The position numbers were made by a program, and so were the translations under genes. A DNA stretch of 64,000 bases from Haemophilus haemolyticus_L (lineage in GTDB: Bacteria; Pseudomonadota; Gammaproteobacteria; Enterobacterales; Pasteurellaceae): NCBI RefSeq assembly GCF_003490595.1, contig NZ_QQGY01000012.1, forward strand, positions 1 through 64,000, given 5' to 3'. The first letter of the stretch is position 1, and each line of letters starts with the position of its first letter. This document shows, in pieces, positions 29,693 through 36,483 of this stretch. A model generated the notes under the pieces. It was not told the origin of the DNA. It saw only the letters and a list, made by a program, of their open reading frames with translations, and did no database searches.

Positions 29693-30067
29693 TCAATCTT
29701 TCAATGATTTTTCTTTTTTCTGTCGTTGTTTTTGACGGTCGAACGCCTTCAACTCCTTTAGATAAGCAATCTCCGCTCGAGCCAAGGCGAGCTCTCGTTG
29801 TAACTTTTTAAACGCTTTAGGTGAAAAGTCTGTGGTTTCTGGAATTTCAATGTCTTTCTTTTTCATCTTTGGCTTCACTATTTTCGGTGTTTGAAGGTTT
29901 GTATGAGGCGATTTTACGCCATCAAGCCCTCTTTCCCGAAATGCTTTTAGCCAATAAATGACGAGAGCGTGGGAAATTTTATGAAGTTTAGCCACCTCAC
30001 GGATACCATAATCCTGTTCGGTGACGAGTTTGATAATTTTCAAACGAAATTGATAAGAGTAGGACAT
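29693..30067 (-). CDS. IS150-type OrfA (transposase N-terminal HTH)
   Basis: A 124-aa protein starting MSYSYQFRLKIIKLV, with an HTH of the IS3-family OrfA type (YGIREVAKLHKISHALVIYWLK) and a leucine-zipper-like stretch LQRELALARAEIAYLKELKA. In intact elements OrfA and OrfB are fused by programmed -1 frameshifting. Here OrfB is broken, so OrfA can at most act as a DNA-binding remnant. Confidence 0.8.
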   Translation of the reverse strand: MSYSYQFRLKIIKLVTEQDYGIREVAKLHKISHALVIYWLKAFRERGLDGVKSPHTNLQTPKIVKPKMKKKDIEIPETTDFSPKAFKKLQRELALARAEIAYLKELKAFDRQKQRQKKEKSLKD

Positions 30068-30120
30068 AATCTGCACCTCAAAATAGGTGTCCAGATTTTG
30101 TGGTGCAGATCACTTGGAAG

Positions 30121-30162
30121 AAAAAAGGTCGTCTGAAACTGTAATTTCAGACATCCTTTTTT
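30121..30162. terminator. Terminator with AG-mucDUS, end of the ietAS-like operon
   Basis: GTCTGAAA (30131-30138) pairs with TTTCAGAC, flanked by an A6 run and a T6 run, so it can end the minus-strand operon. Bases 30126-30137 read AGGTCGTCTGAA, which is the uptake-sequence dialect called AG-mucDUS in Neisseria mucosa-type species. Neisseria commonly builds terminators from paired uptake words. Confidence 0.8.
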
Positions 30163-30189
30163 ATGGCAGTTAAATTGTAGATTTAAGAG

Positions 30190-32433
30190 TTAATTGAATT
30201 CAATTTCCTCATTAAGTCTGTTATAAATGTCAACTTGAGTTTCAACTCGCAGTTCATTTACAAGCCAGCCTCTTAGTAAAGCTTGTCTAATAAAATCATC
30301 AATGCGATTAACTCCATTTATTTCTTTTAAGGTTACAACCACTCCAAATCGTATCCCATCTCCATCTCTTCTCCTTAAACGTTCAATAGTCTTAACACTC
30401 ATTCCCCATTGTGGGTTGGATATATTAAGAACAGATTTAGAGCGTTTTTTCGGGGTAAAAGATTCACCAATATGCTTTACGTTATCCCATTTTCTAAAAA
30501 TAGACCGTGCAGAATTTTCTTTAATATATCCAGGAGCATCATCAAAATGCTGCCTATCGCCATTAATTGGTTTTATGTCTTTTCCAGTTAATCTTCCAAA
30601 AGTGATATTTAATTCAGTATTGGTATAATCAACGCCTTGATTTCGAGAGCATTTAGGAAAATAACACATTGTTGCTTTAGCTACATAAGGATATTTATTT
30701 TCAGATAATGGTACCGGAAAATTGTAATTATAAGAGTTATATTTTTCTGAAATATCTGAAACAATAAACTTAATTTCATCATCAGGCGTTGAAAGAATAT
30801 CCTCTATTCTAACTGGAATAATTCCATTACCAATCAGTATTCTTTCTTCAAAAGTTTTTTTGTCATTCCAGTTAATGGCAGAATCAATCAATAGAGCCTT
30901 AGCCTCTTCACGGCTTAATCCCATAATATAAATTAAGTATGCCAACTTTCGTGCAACAAGGGGAGCCGCATAACTTGTACCGCTGACTCTTGCAGAGCCT
31001 AAAGGTTCACATACATTGATAAATTGGCCATTTCCACCACCATAATAGGCAATATCTGGTTTAATAAAAAATGATAAGACAATCCCTTTGCGGGAATAAT
31101 CTGCCGGATTATTATTAAAATCAACCGAATTTACGATTAATGAATTTAATGAATCGGCGGGAGAACCAATTTTTTTTCGTTGTTCTCCACTTATTTTTCC
31201 ATTAGTACCAGCAATCACAAAAATAACATCATATTCAAATTGAATTTCATCTAAAACTGCCGCTTCAGCAGAAATGAAATTATCTTTTATTTCGTCATTG
31301 GAACCGAGTGATAAATTCCATACTTTGATGTCTGTATTTTGAGATACGATTTCTCTAATTTGTTTAATGATATTAAATGAATTAAATCCTTTATGAAGAG
31401 CTACACCAAAATGTCTTACTTGAAATCTACCACAGCCATCATCAAGATTTTTATTCAGATTAGGAGCATCTACAATTAATGATGATACTGCTGTTCCATG
31501 TTTGTAATCTGCAGCTTCTTTACGAATATCATCTGAAATCCAATCGTGATACTCAACCCATTCACTAAAATAGACATTTCGATCAAATAAGGTATCAATG
31601 ACACCTATAACAGGCTCTGTTTTAGGCAAAGGGATAGGGATTTCAACTTGATTTACTATACCTTGAAAATCTTCTGGTGCTAACGATGAAAAATTTTCAA
31701 CCGCCATAGATACTAGATAAGGAACCTTGGATAAAACTATATCCACTTTTTTTTCATCTAGTAGAACGGTAGTTCGATCTAATATATTGGCAGCAGATAT
31801 ATCAATATTGATTTTTTTTAATAGATCATGAATATTGGTATTAACATCATAAAAAGTAACAATAGAATTTCTTAAATCTTGCCTTTCTACTTTTTCAACA
31901 CTAAATTTCTCAACAAAAAAAGCGTCTCTTAAGTATTGTTTAAAAGTACTTTTTGATAGTGAATAATCACTATACTGCAACTTATCAAATATAAATGGTT
32001 TATTAAATAACTCGTCAGTTATAATACCTTCTGAAAATGACTTTTCAAATAGATCAATAACTTTACTAGAGATATTAATCGTTTTATCTAGAATATCCTT
32101 AGAAATATAGTGCGTAATAATGTGTTTTGTTTTATCTGGATTAAATTTTGCACCAACCACTGTATCAATTGGTGTTGAATTTCTACCACCATCTAAATAC
32201 CCATTAATACGATTACTTTTAGCAACTATTCTATCGTAGTACACACTAATTAAAACACCTTCAATGATTTTATTATCAAACCAAAATTCTCTCGTAGCTA
32301 CTAAGGAACTATGAAGATTTTTCAGGTGAGATAGTTTTATTTTTGAATGTTTAGGTAATGTAATCTGTACAGTTTGATTTTTTCTATTTTCTTGCTTAAA
32401 TTTATTCCCCTTTAATGCCAAAATATTATTCAT
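30190..32433 (-). CDS. Subtilisin-like serine protease, IetS-like
   Basis: An S8-family peptidase of 747 aa without a signal peptide, so cytoplasmic. The triad is visible: Asp280 (GVIDTLFD), His312 (KHGTAVSSL) and Ser487 (SGTSYAAP), with oxyanion Asn411 (AGTNGK). About 270 residues before the catalytic core and 250 after it have no recognised domain. It overlaps the upstream AAA ATPase gene by one base (TAATG). An ATPase-then-subtilase pair matches ietAS, first described as a plasmid-stability/incompatibility module and later reported as anti-phage. The assignment is by architecture and catalytic motifs. Confidence 0.82.
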   Translation of the reverse strand: MNNILALKGNKFKQENRKNQTVQITLPKHSKIKLSHLKNLHSSLVATREFWFDNKIIEGVLISVYYDRIVAKSNRINGYLDGGRNSTPIDTVVGAKFNPDKTKHIITHYISKDILDKTINISSKVIDLFEKSFSEGIITDELFNKPFIFDKLQYSDYSLSKSTFKQYLRDAFFVEKFSVEKVERQDLRNSIVTFYDVNTNIHDLLKKINIDISAANILDRTTVLLDEKKVDIVLSKVPYLVSMAVENFSSLAPEDFQGIVNQVEIPIPLPKTEPVIGVIDTLFDRNVYFSEWVEYHDWISDDIRKEAADYKHGTAVSSLIVDAPNLNKNLDDGCGRFQVRHFGVALHKGFNSFNIIKQIREIVSQNTDIKVWNLSLGSNDEIKDNFISAEAAVLDEIQFEYDVIFVIAGTNGKISGEQRKKIGSPADSLNSLIVNSVDFNNNPADYSRKGIVLSFFIKPDIAYYGGGNGQFINVCEPLGSARVSGTSYAAPLVARKLAYLIYIMGLSREEAKALLIDSAINWNDKKTFEERILIGNGIIPVRIEDILSTPDDEIKFIVSDISEKYNSYNYNFPVPLSENKYPYVAKATMCYFPKCSRNQGVDYTNTELNITFGRLTGKDIKPINGDRQHFDDAPGYIKENSARSIFRKWDNVKHIGESFTPKKRSKSVLNISNPQWGMSVKTIERLRRRDGDGIRFGVVVTLKEINGVNRIDDFIRQALLRGWLVNELRVETQVDIYNRLNEEIEFN

Positions 32434-33470
32434 TATTTATCTCCATTTAATCCTCTTGACACACTACTTTTTGATATTCCTGTTAAAATCTCTATTTCGC
32501 GTACTGTAAATCCTAATTTATGTAGCTCTTCTATACTAGGAATTGTACCTCCATATATACTTTTTAAAAAACGTTTAAAATAGTCATAAGGATCATTGAT
32601 ATCACTGAATGCCAATGATGTCCTGATGATATTTTTTAAATTCCCAGGATTTGGAATCTTTTTAGCACTCTTTATAATTTTTTTGAAAAGACGTGTATCT
32701 CTTGCTGCATATTTGAACTGTTTCAAGAAATAATTAAGAATAACCTCTGCCACTTCAACCTTATCATCATCTGAATATCTGTCGAAATCTATGATTGCAT
32801 CAAAACGTCTGACCAGTGCTTTATCTAAATTTTTATATAAGTTTGTAGTGGCAATAATCACGGCTTCATTACTTAAATTGTCTAGAGCTTTCAGGAAAGT
32901 TGATGTTACACGTCCCATTTCACGAATATCATTTTGATTGATACGATCTAGTGCAATTGTATCAATTTCATCAAATAAAATTATGTAACTATTTAAAAAT
33001 GGTAGTTGGTTAATTTCATTAAATACATTAGTTAAATTCTTAGCCGTTTGTCCCAACTTACTATCGACTAAATGGCTAAAATCTACCATCAATAATTCTC
33101 GATTTAACAGTCGAGCAATCTGTTTTGCACTCTCAGTCTTGCCTGTACCAGGAGAACCTACAAACAAGAACTTATTAATACCAATATTATGATTCACCGC
33201 ATTAATTATACCTTTCAAGTCATTCATAATGGTTGTTGGTAAAGGCAATGGATCAGTATTCAACTTCACTGGAATAAGATTCTCATTGTAGTCTTCTCGT
33301 TGAGGGATAAATCTATCTGATTGAGACATTATTCCCATAATATATTGAGCAAGTTGAGAATCGCCTGTTTTATCAAAGTATCGTGCAATTGCAATCGCCT
33401 GATTCCGAAACTCGGTTTTTTTATTTTCAAAATGATATTTGATTAAATCAAGTACATCAGCTTTTTTCAT
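32433..33470 (-). CDS. AAA+ ATPase, IetA-like, with C-terminal helix-turn-helix
   Basis: A 345-aa AAA protein. Walker A is GSPGTGKT (105-112), Walker B IILFDEID (163-170), sensor 1 ATTN (207-210), and the arginine-finger motif RRFD (221-224). The last 25 residues (FTVREIEILTGISKSS, then VSRGLNG) look like a small HTH, which raises the possibility of self-regulation through the direct repeats just upstream. It is translationally coupled to the protease gene. In ietAS systems the ATPase is thought to restrain or direct the protease; that role is inferred here. Confidence 0.82.
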   Translation of the reverse strand: MKKADVLDLIKYHFENKKTEFRNQAIAIARYFDKTGDSQLAQYIMGIMSQSDRFIPQREDYNENLIPVKLNTDPLPLPTTIMNDLKGIINAVNHNIGINKFLFVGSPGTGKTESAKQIARLLNRELLMVDFSHLVDSKLGQTAKNLTNVFNEINQLPFLNSYIILFDEIDTIALDRINQNDIREMGRVTSTFLKALDNLSNEAVIIATTNLYKNLDKALVRRFDAIIDFDRYSDDDKVEVAEVILNYFLKQFKYAARDTRLFKKIIKSAKKIPNPGNLKNIIRTSLAFSDINDPYDYFKRFLKSIYGGTIPSIEELHKLGFTVREIEILTGISKSSVSRGLNGDK

Positions 33471-33511
33471 TACTATAACCTCTCTTTTTTAATAGATTAT
33501 ACCCCTTAAAC

Positions 33512-33540
33512 GGGACAAATTAAAATATTTTGGGACAAAT
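33512..33540 (-). promoter_or_regulatory. Pair of direct repeats before the IetA-like gene
   Basis: GGGACAAAT occurs at 33512-33520 and 33532-33540, exactly 20 bp apart and so on one face of the helix, about 42 bp before the start codon at 33470. A shorter GGGAC recurs near 33624. This is the layout expected of an operator or iteron. No binding protein is known; the HTH at the IetA C-terminus is a candidate. Confidence 0.55.
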
Positions 33541-33638
33541 CATTCTTGTGTGCGTAATATTAAACCTATATTTCATTTGTTTTATCTATTTTTCGCACTT
33601 TTACTAATGTCATGATAAATATGGGACGCTTATTTTGT

Positions 33639-34135
33639 TATCTGCTAAAGTGGATAACATCGAAATGTAACGCCTCATCTTGGTGCGATCGCTAACTGCT
33701 AAGATCGCTGTTGTGCTGGATAAAATCAGCGTTACCCGCTCGCTAATTGTAAAAAGTAGTAGTTTCACCATCCAAGTGTCATTTACCAAACAAGCCTAAG
33801 CTATGATAACGAGGGATAGAGCTACAAGGCTACCTCAAAAAACTCGCTGAAAATGGAGTGGAATCGTTATAGCAAGCAGGCTTTGATATATCAATGGTTA
33901 AATATTGCGCTATCTATGTTGTTTGTAAACTAATTCCAGAAGTACATAATCAACAAGAGCATGATCTTTTCATAGGCGAAGTCCTGGCTACTTGAACAGA
34001 TGACTGACTATTCCATAATAGACATTGGAAATGTGATGACGTAATTGATGGGTTAAAAAGTTTGCATTATGTTGCTGCTGGGCAGTTCTTCATCACAGGG
34101 AAAAGCATCAACGTCCAAATGATTGATGTTTTAAG
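33639..34135 (+). pseudogene. Remnant of a flavin reductase family gene
   Basis: Stretches of a flavin reductase-like (flavoredoxin-type) protein are readable on the plus strand: LTAKIAVVLDKISVTRSLI near 33690-33750, then MVKYCAIYVVCKLIPEVHNQ from 33896, HDLFIGEVLAT, and SLHYVAAGQFFITGKSINV up to about 34125. They are interrupted by TAA codons and frameshifts in the first half, and by two TGA codons in the second half where the family has Trp and Arg. It is a dead gene; it ends just before the mucDUS terminator. Confidence 0.78.
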
Positions 34136-34171
34136 CAAAAATATTTCAAAATCTGACCGTACTTTTGAAGA

Positions 34172-34207
34172 AAAATGTCGTCTGAAAATGGTTTCAGACG
34201 ACATTTT
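34172..34207. terminator. Perfect 16-bp hairpin terminator carrying Neisseria-type uptake words
   Basis: 34172-34187 pairs perfectly with 34192-34207 around an ATGG loop, ending in a T-rich run. Each arm contains GTCGTCTGAA, the core of the N. mucosa-type uptake sequence. It terminates the flavin reductase remnant and marks the right edge of the Neisseria-like block. Confidence 0.85.
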
Positions 34208-34210
34208 ATT

Positions 34211-34898
34211 ATAGACAGACGAAAGTCTGGCTATAAAAACCATACGCTATGCGTATGGAGCCAAATAGCTTAAGCGATGAACGGAAAAAATCCTCGCTAT
34301 ATAATGAACAAGGCTGACAACCAAAATTCAACATATAGGAGGATTATCATGGTAAGTAAAACCAGTGACAATTTAAGTCTATCACACACAAAATGGAATG
34401 GTAAGTATCACATTGTATTTATCCCGAAGTACAGAAGAAAAGCAATTTATGGAAAGTTAAGAGCAGATATAGGTCAAATATTGAGGCAGCTATGTGACTA
34501 TAAAAATGTGGAGATAATAGAAGCGCATGCAATGCCAGACCATATCCATATGCTCTTAAAAATCCCACCTAAAATATCAGTATCAGGTTTTATGGGCTAC
34601 CTGAAGGGGAAATCAGCGCTGATGATTTTTGAAAGACACGCGAACTTAAAATATAGATATGGAAATAGGCATTTCTGGGCGAAAGGATTTTTTGTAAGCA
34701 CAGTAGGGTTAAATACAAAAGTAGTAGAGGATTATATAAGAAACCAAGAAAAAGAAGATATGGTTCAAGATAATTTATCAACGAAAGAACATGTTGACCC
34801 CTTTAAGGGGTAATCAAGGAAATAATTAGACGCGGTTGTCAGTTCTCACAAGCCCCTTGAGGGGATTGTGAAGTATAGGCCCTTATAGGGGAGCCTAA
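34211..34898 (+). mobile_element. IS200/IS605-family element (single tnpA)
   Basis: Around a Y1 transposase lie subterminal hairpins typical of these elements: CAGAC/GTCTG at 34216-34229, CCATACGC/GCGTATGG at 34240-34258 on the left, and CCCCTTGAGGGG at 34853-34864 plus an AGGC...GCCT hairpin near 34877-34896 on the right. There are no terminal inverted repeats, as expected. The exact ends are approximate. The left end lies directly behind the mucDUS hairpin, in keeping with a preference for structured termini. Confidence 0.8.
34349..34813 (+). CDS. tnpA: IS200-type Y1 transposase TnpA
   Basis: A 154-aa HUH single-strand transposase. The HUH motif is in MPDHIHMLL and the nucleophilic tyrosine in KVVEDYIRNQEKED. 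I chose ATG 34349, which has AGGAGG 9 bases upstream; the longer frame from 34277 covers the left-end structure. The reading frame is intact, so the element may be active or passively maintained. Confidence 0.88.
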   Translation: MVSKTSDNLSLSHTKWNGKYHIVFIPKYRRKAIYGKLRADIGQILRQLCDYKNVEIIEAHAMPDHIHMLLKIPPKISVSGFMGYLKGKSALMIFERHANLKYRYGNRHFWAKGFFVSTVGLNTKVVEDYIRNQEKEDMVQDNLSTKEHVDPFKG

Positions 34899-34901
34899 AA
34901 A

Positions 34902-34920
34902 CCGCACGTTTTACGTGCGG
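34902..34920. terminator. Hairpin terminator with USS-like stem
   Basis: CCGCACG (34902-34908) pairs with CGTGCGG (34914-34920) around TTTTA. It is nearly the same core as the terminator between pgm and ilvC. A second hairpin, CTAGAAAA with TTTTCTAG-like pairing and T6 behind it, lies at about 34934-34957 and could end the small minus-strand gene. Confidence 0.6.
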
Positions 34921-34976
34921 ATTGTTATTCTACTAGAAAATTTTTTCTAGATTTTTTGTTTTATGAAATTATAGAT

Positions 34977-35054
34977 TTACTTTTTGTTTGGTACATGAGT
35001 TTTTCTATAATATGCAAGGTTTGCAGCTAAAAAAGCTGGAATTCTTTCTTTCAT
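34977..35054 (-). CDS. Small basic 25-aa peptide with strong expression signals
   Basis: The ORF reads MKERIPAFLAANLAYYRKTH and ends VPNKK. AAGGAG lies 8 bases before the ATG. A promoter-like TTGACT (35115-35120) and TATAAT (35094-35099), 15 bp apart, sit further upstream on the same strand. The peptide is not hydrophobic, so it does not resemble a type I membrane toxin. It could also be the 5' stub of a lost gene. I do not recognise it. Confidence 0.45.
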   Translation of the reverse strand: MKERIPAFLAANLAYYRKTHVPNKK

Positions 35055-35135
35055 AATTTTCTCCTTAGTTTGAATTGAAAAAAAATCTTTTCGATTATAG
35101 TGAAAATTCTTTAAAGTCAAGTTTTTAAAAAAAGA

Positions 35136-35159
35136 AAAATCCCCATTTTTGGGGATTTT
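35136..35159. terminator. Terminator T1 of the small-cassette array
   Basis: AAAATCCCC (35136-35144) pairs with GGGGATTTT (35151-35159) around ATTTTT, with T and A runs outside. It lies just downstream of the 107-aa secreted protein gene on the minus strand. It is similar to, but not identical with, T2 and T3. Confidence 0.85.
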
Positions 35160-35175
35160 TTCAATTTTGCAGTAT

Positions 35176-35499
35176 TTAATAACTAGAGTAAGAAAGTGTA
35201 ATATAAGGTGAATATGGAGCAAAACCTAGACGACGAACTGATTTCTTCATTGCTTCATTTACACCTACAATTGTACTAGTATATTCATAATCTTTAATTA
35301 TAAATTTATCCCCCTTTCTTATTAAAGAATATTCTTTACCACAAGCTTTAAATTTTAGTCGATTGTTAACTATTTCATAAACTCTTGAATCTTGTTCACA
35401 ATCAATAACAATTTCATTTTTTTTCAAAATTGCTGCTTGAGTGCTAACACTAACAGAAATAGCAGCTAAAGCCAAAATAGCTAATGTTTTTACTTTCAT
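35176..35499 (-). CDS. Secreted hypothetical protein, 107 aa
   Basis: A clear Sec signal peptide (MKVKTLAILALAAISVSVST, then QAA) precedes a mature part of about 84 residues. It has two cysteines (DCEQDS and KACGKEYS) that may form a disulfide in the periplasm. AAGGAG lies before the ATG, and a promoter-like TTGACT with TATAGA 16 bp downstream is at about 35564-35537 on the same strand. Codon use is ordinary, with normal Gly codons, unlike the neighbouring recoded frame. I do not recognise the family. Confidence 0.65.
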   Translation of the reverse strand: MKVKTLAILALAAISVSVSTQAAILKKNEIVIDCEQDSRVYEIVNNRLKFKACGKEYSLIRKGDKFIIKDYEYTSTIVGVNEAMKKSVRRLGFAPYSPYITLSYSSY

Positions 35500-35564
35500 A
35501 AGCTTCTCCTTGTTTGTTTAAAAGTTAAACAACCCTTATCTATAACTTATTTTATAATAAAGTC

Positions 35565-35593
35565 AAATAAAAATCCCCTAAATGGGGATTTTT
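35565..35593. terminator. Terminator T2, one copy of a 29-bp direct repeat
   Basis: AAAAATCCCC (35569-35578) pairs with GGGGATTTTT (35584-35593) around TAAAT. The 29 bases 35565-35593 are identical to 36148-36176 (T3). It follows the stop of the UGA-recoded frame by about 14 bp on the minus strand and would terminate it. Confidence 0.85.
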
Positions 35594-35606
35594 TTAAAAA
35601 TTTATT

Positions 35607-35963
35607 TTATAAAATAGCTACTATACAATTATCTTTATCTTCTTCATAAGGAGCTATTTTTTCATCAAAAATTTCTTTTAGAGTCTGTCAATCAATTCTA
35701 AAATTTGCCAAGAAATCTACAAGCTTTTCAGATTCATTAAAAAGACAAATTCTACAAGAAAATTTATTTACTTCATTTCAGACTTTTCAAAAATACCAAT
35801 AACTTTTTCAATCAGACTTATCATGTCAATTAACAATAAAATAATCTTCTCATTTATACCTAAATTCTAACTCTATTCAATGAGTTAAAAGTATAGCTAT
35901 ATTTCTAAAATTTATTTCTCTTTTATCATAAATTTCCTCAAAATCATATTCTCATAAATTCAT
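35607..35963 (-). CDS. Open frame of 118 codons only if UGA is a sense codon (UGA = Gly)
   Basis: From ATG 35963 to TAA 35607 on the minus strand there are eight TGA codons (codons 4, 29, 38, 46, 52, 59, 62, 92) and no TAA or TAG. The frame has no GGN codon and no CGN codon (all Arg are AGA/AGG) and one TGG. With UGA = Gly it reads naturally, for example GIELEFRYKGEDYFIVNG, YWYFGKVGNEV and FRIDGQTLKEIFDE. With UGA = Trp it would have nine Trp in implausible places. UGA = Gly is genetic code 25 of Absconditabacteria (SR1) and Gracilibacteria. No Shine-Dalgarno is seen; TATAAT lies at 36015-36020. Haemophilus would stop at codon 4. The product family is not recognised. Confidence 0.72.
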
Positions 35964-36147
35964 AATATTTTTTATTAAAAAATAAAAGGCACAAACAAAA
36001 AATAATTTTTTTAAATTATATTTTGCTTATGTCTAGAAAATGTTATATTAGGTGGTTATAAAATAAAATTTTTTATAAGCTTTTAATATAATTCATATTT
36101 TTTAATTGATTTTATTTCTTTTTTCTAAAAAATCAAGTTATTTAAAA

Positions 36148-36176
36148 AAATAAAAATCCCCTAAATGGGGATTTTT
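36148..36176. terminator. Terminator T3, second copy of the 29-bp direct repeat
   Basis: Identical over 29 bases to 35565-35593. On the minus strand it lies 9 bp downstream of a tiny open fragment (36250-36185, ending SENKFFIK) that may be the tail of another lost gene. The interval 35964-36147 is extremely AT-rich and holds no other gene that I can support under the standard code. Confidence 0.85.
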
Positions 36177-36311
36177 GAAGAAAGTTATTTTATAAAAAAT
36201 TTATTTTCAGATTTTTTATAAAAAAGTTCTAAATCGCAAAGTGCAGTCATTTTTCGTTTGATTTCCACCAATTTTTTACCGCACTTTCAATTCCAGCTAA
36301 TGTAGTCAATG

Positions 36312-36360
36312 TAGGGTGGGCGTAAGCCCACGCGTTTAACTAGGGTTTATTCCCACCCTA
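36312..36360. repeat. Inverted repeat with nested hairpin
   Basis: TAGGGTGGG (36312-36320) pairs with CCCACCCTA (36352-36360), and inside it GTGGGC pairs with GCCCAC around GTAA. This GGGTGGGC...GCCCAC type of element is a common intergenic repeat in several Gram-negative genomes. A USS lies just before it (near 36279). Confidence 0.6.
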
Positions 36361-36483
36361 TGGGCTGTAGTCTTCCTTATAGTCTAGAAATAACGTGGCA
36401 GACAAATATACTTTTAAAAATTAACGTAAAAAGGCATAATGGCAACCCCATTTTTTATAATTATTTGTTTTAGGAGCAAAAAG

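Larger units (their letters stand above)
29036..30112 (-). mobile_element. Decayed IS3-family (IS150-like) insertion sequence
   Basis: Imperfect terminal inverted repeats are TGATCTGCCCCCCAAAAGTT at 29036 and, at the other end, AGATTTTGTGGTGCAGATCA to about 30112. Inside are an intact-looking orfA and a broken orfB. About 1.08 kb is shorter than a typical IS150 relative, which agrees with an internal deletion. I could not identify a convincing target-site duplication. Confidence 0.85.

Noticed and set aside
34798..34896. CRISPR-like short repeats (CCCCTT/AGGGG motifs)
   Set aside because: These are the subterminal hairpins of the IS200-type element. There are no regular spacers, and no CRISPR array is seen anywhere in the window.
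35607..35963. UGA = Trp (Mycoplasma-type code 4) for the recoded frame
   Set aside because: It would place nine Trp in 118 residues, several in charged turns (YKWEDYF, NWHDKSDW), and leave no Gly at all. UGA = Gly fits much better. Code 4 is kept only as an alternative to test.
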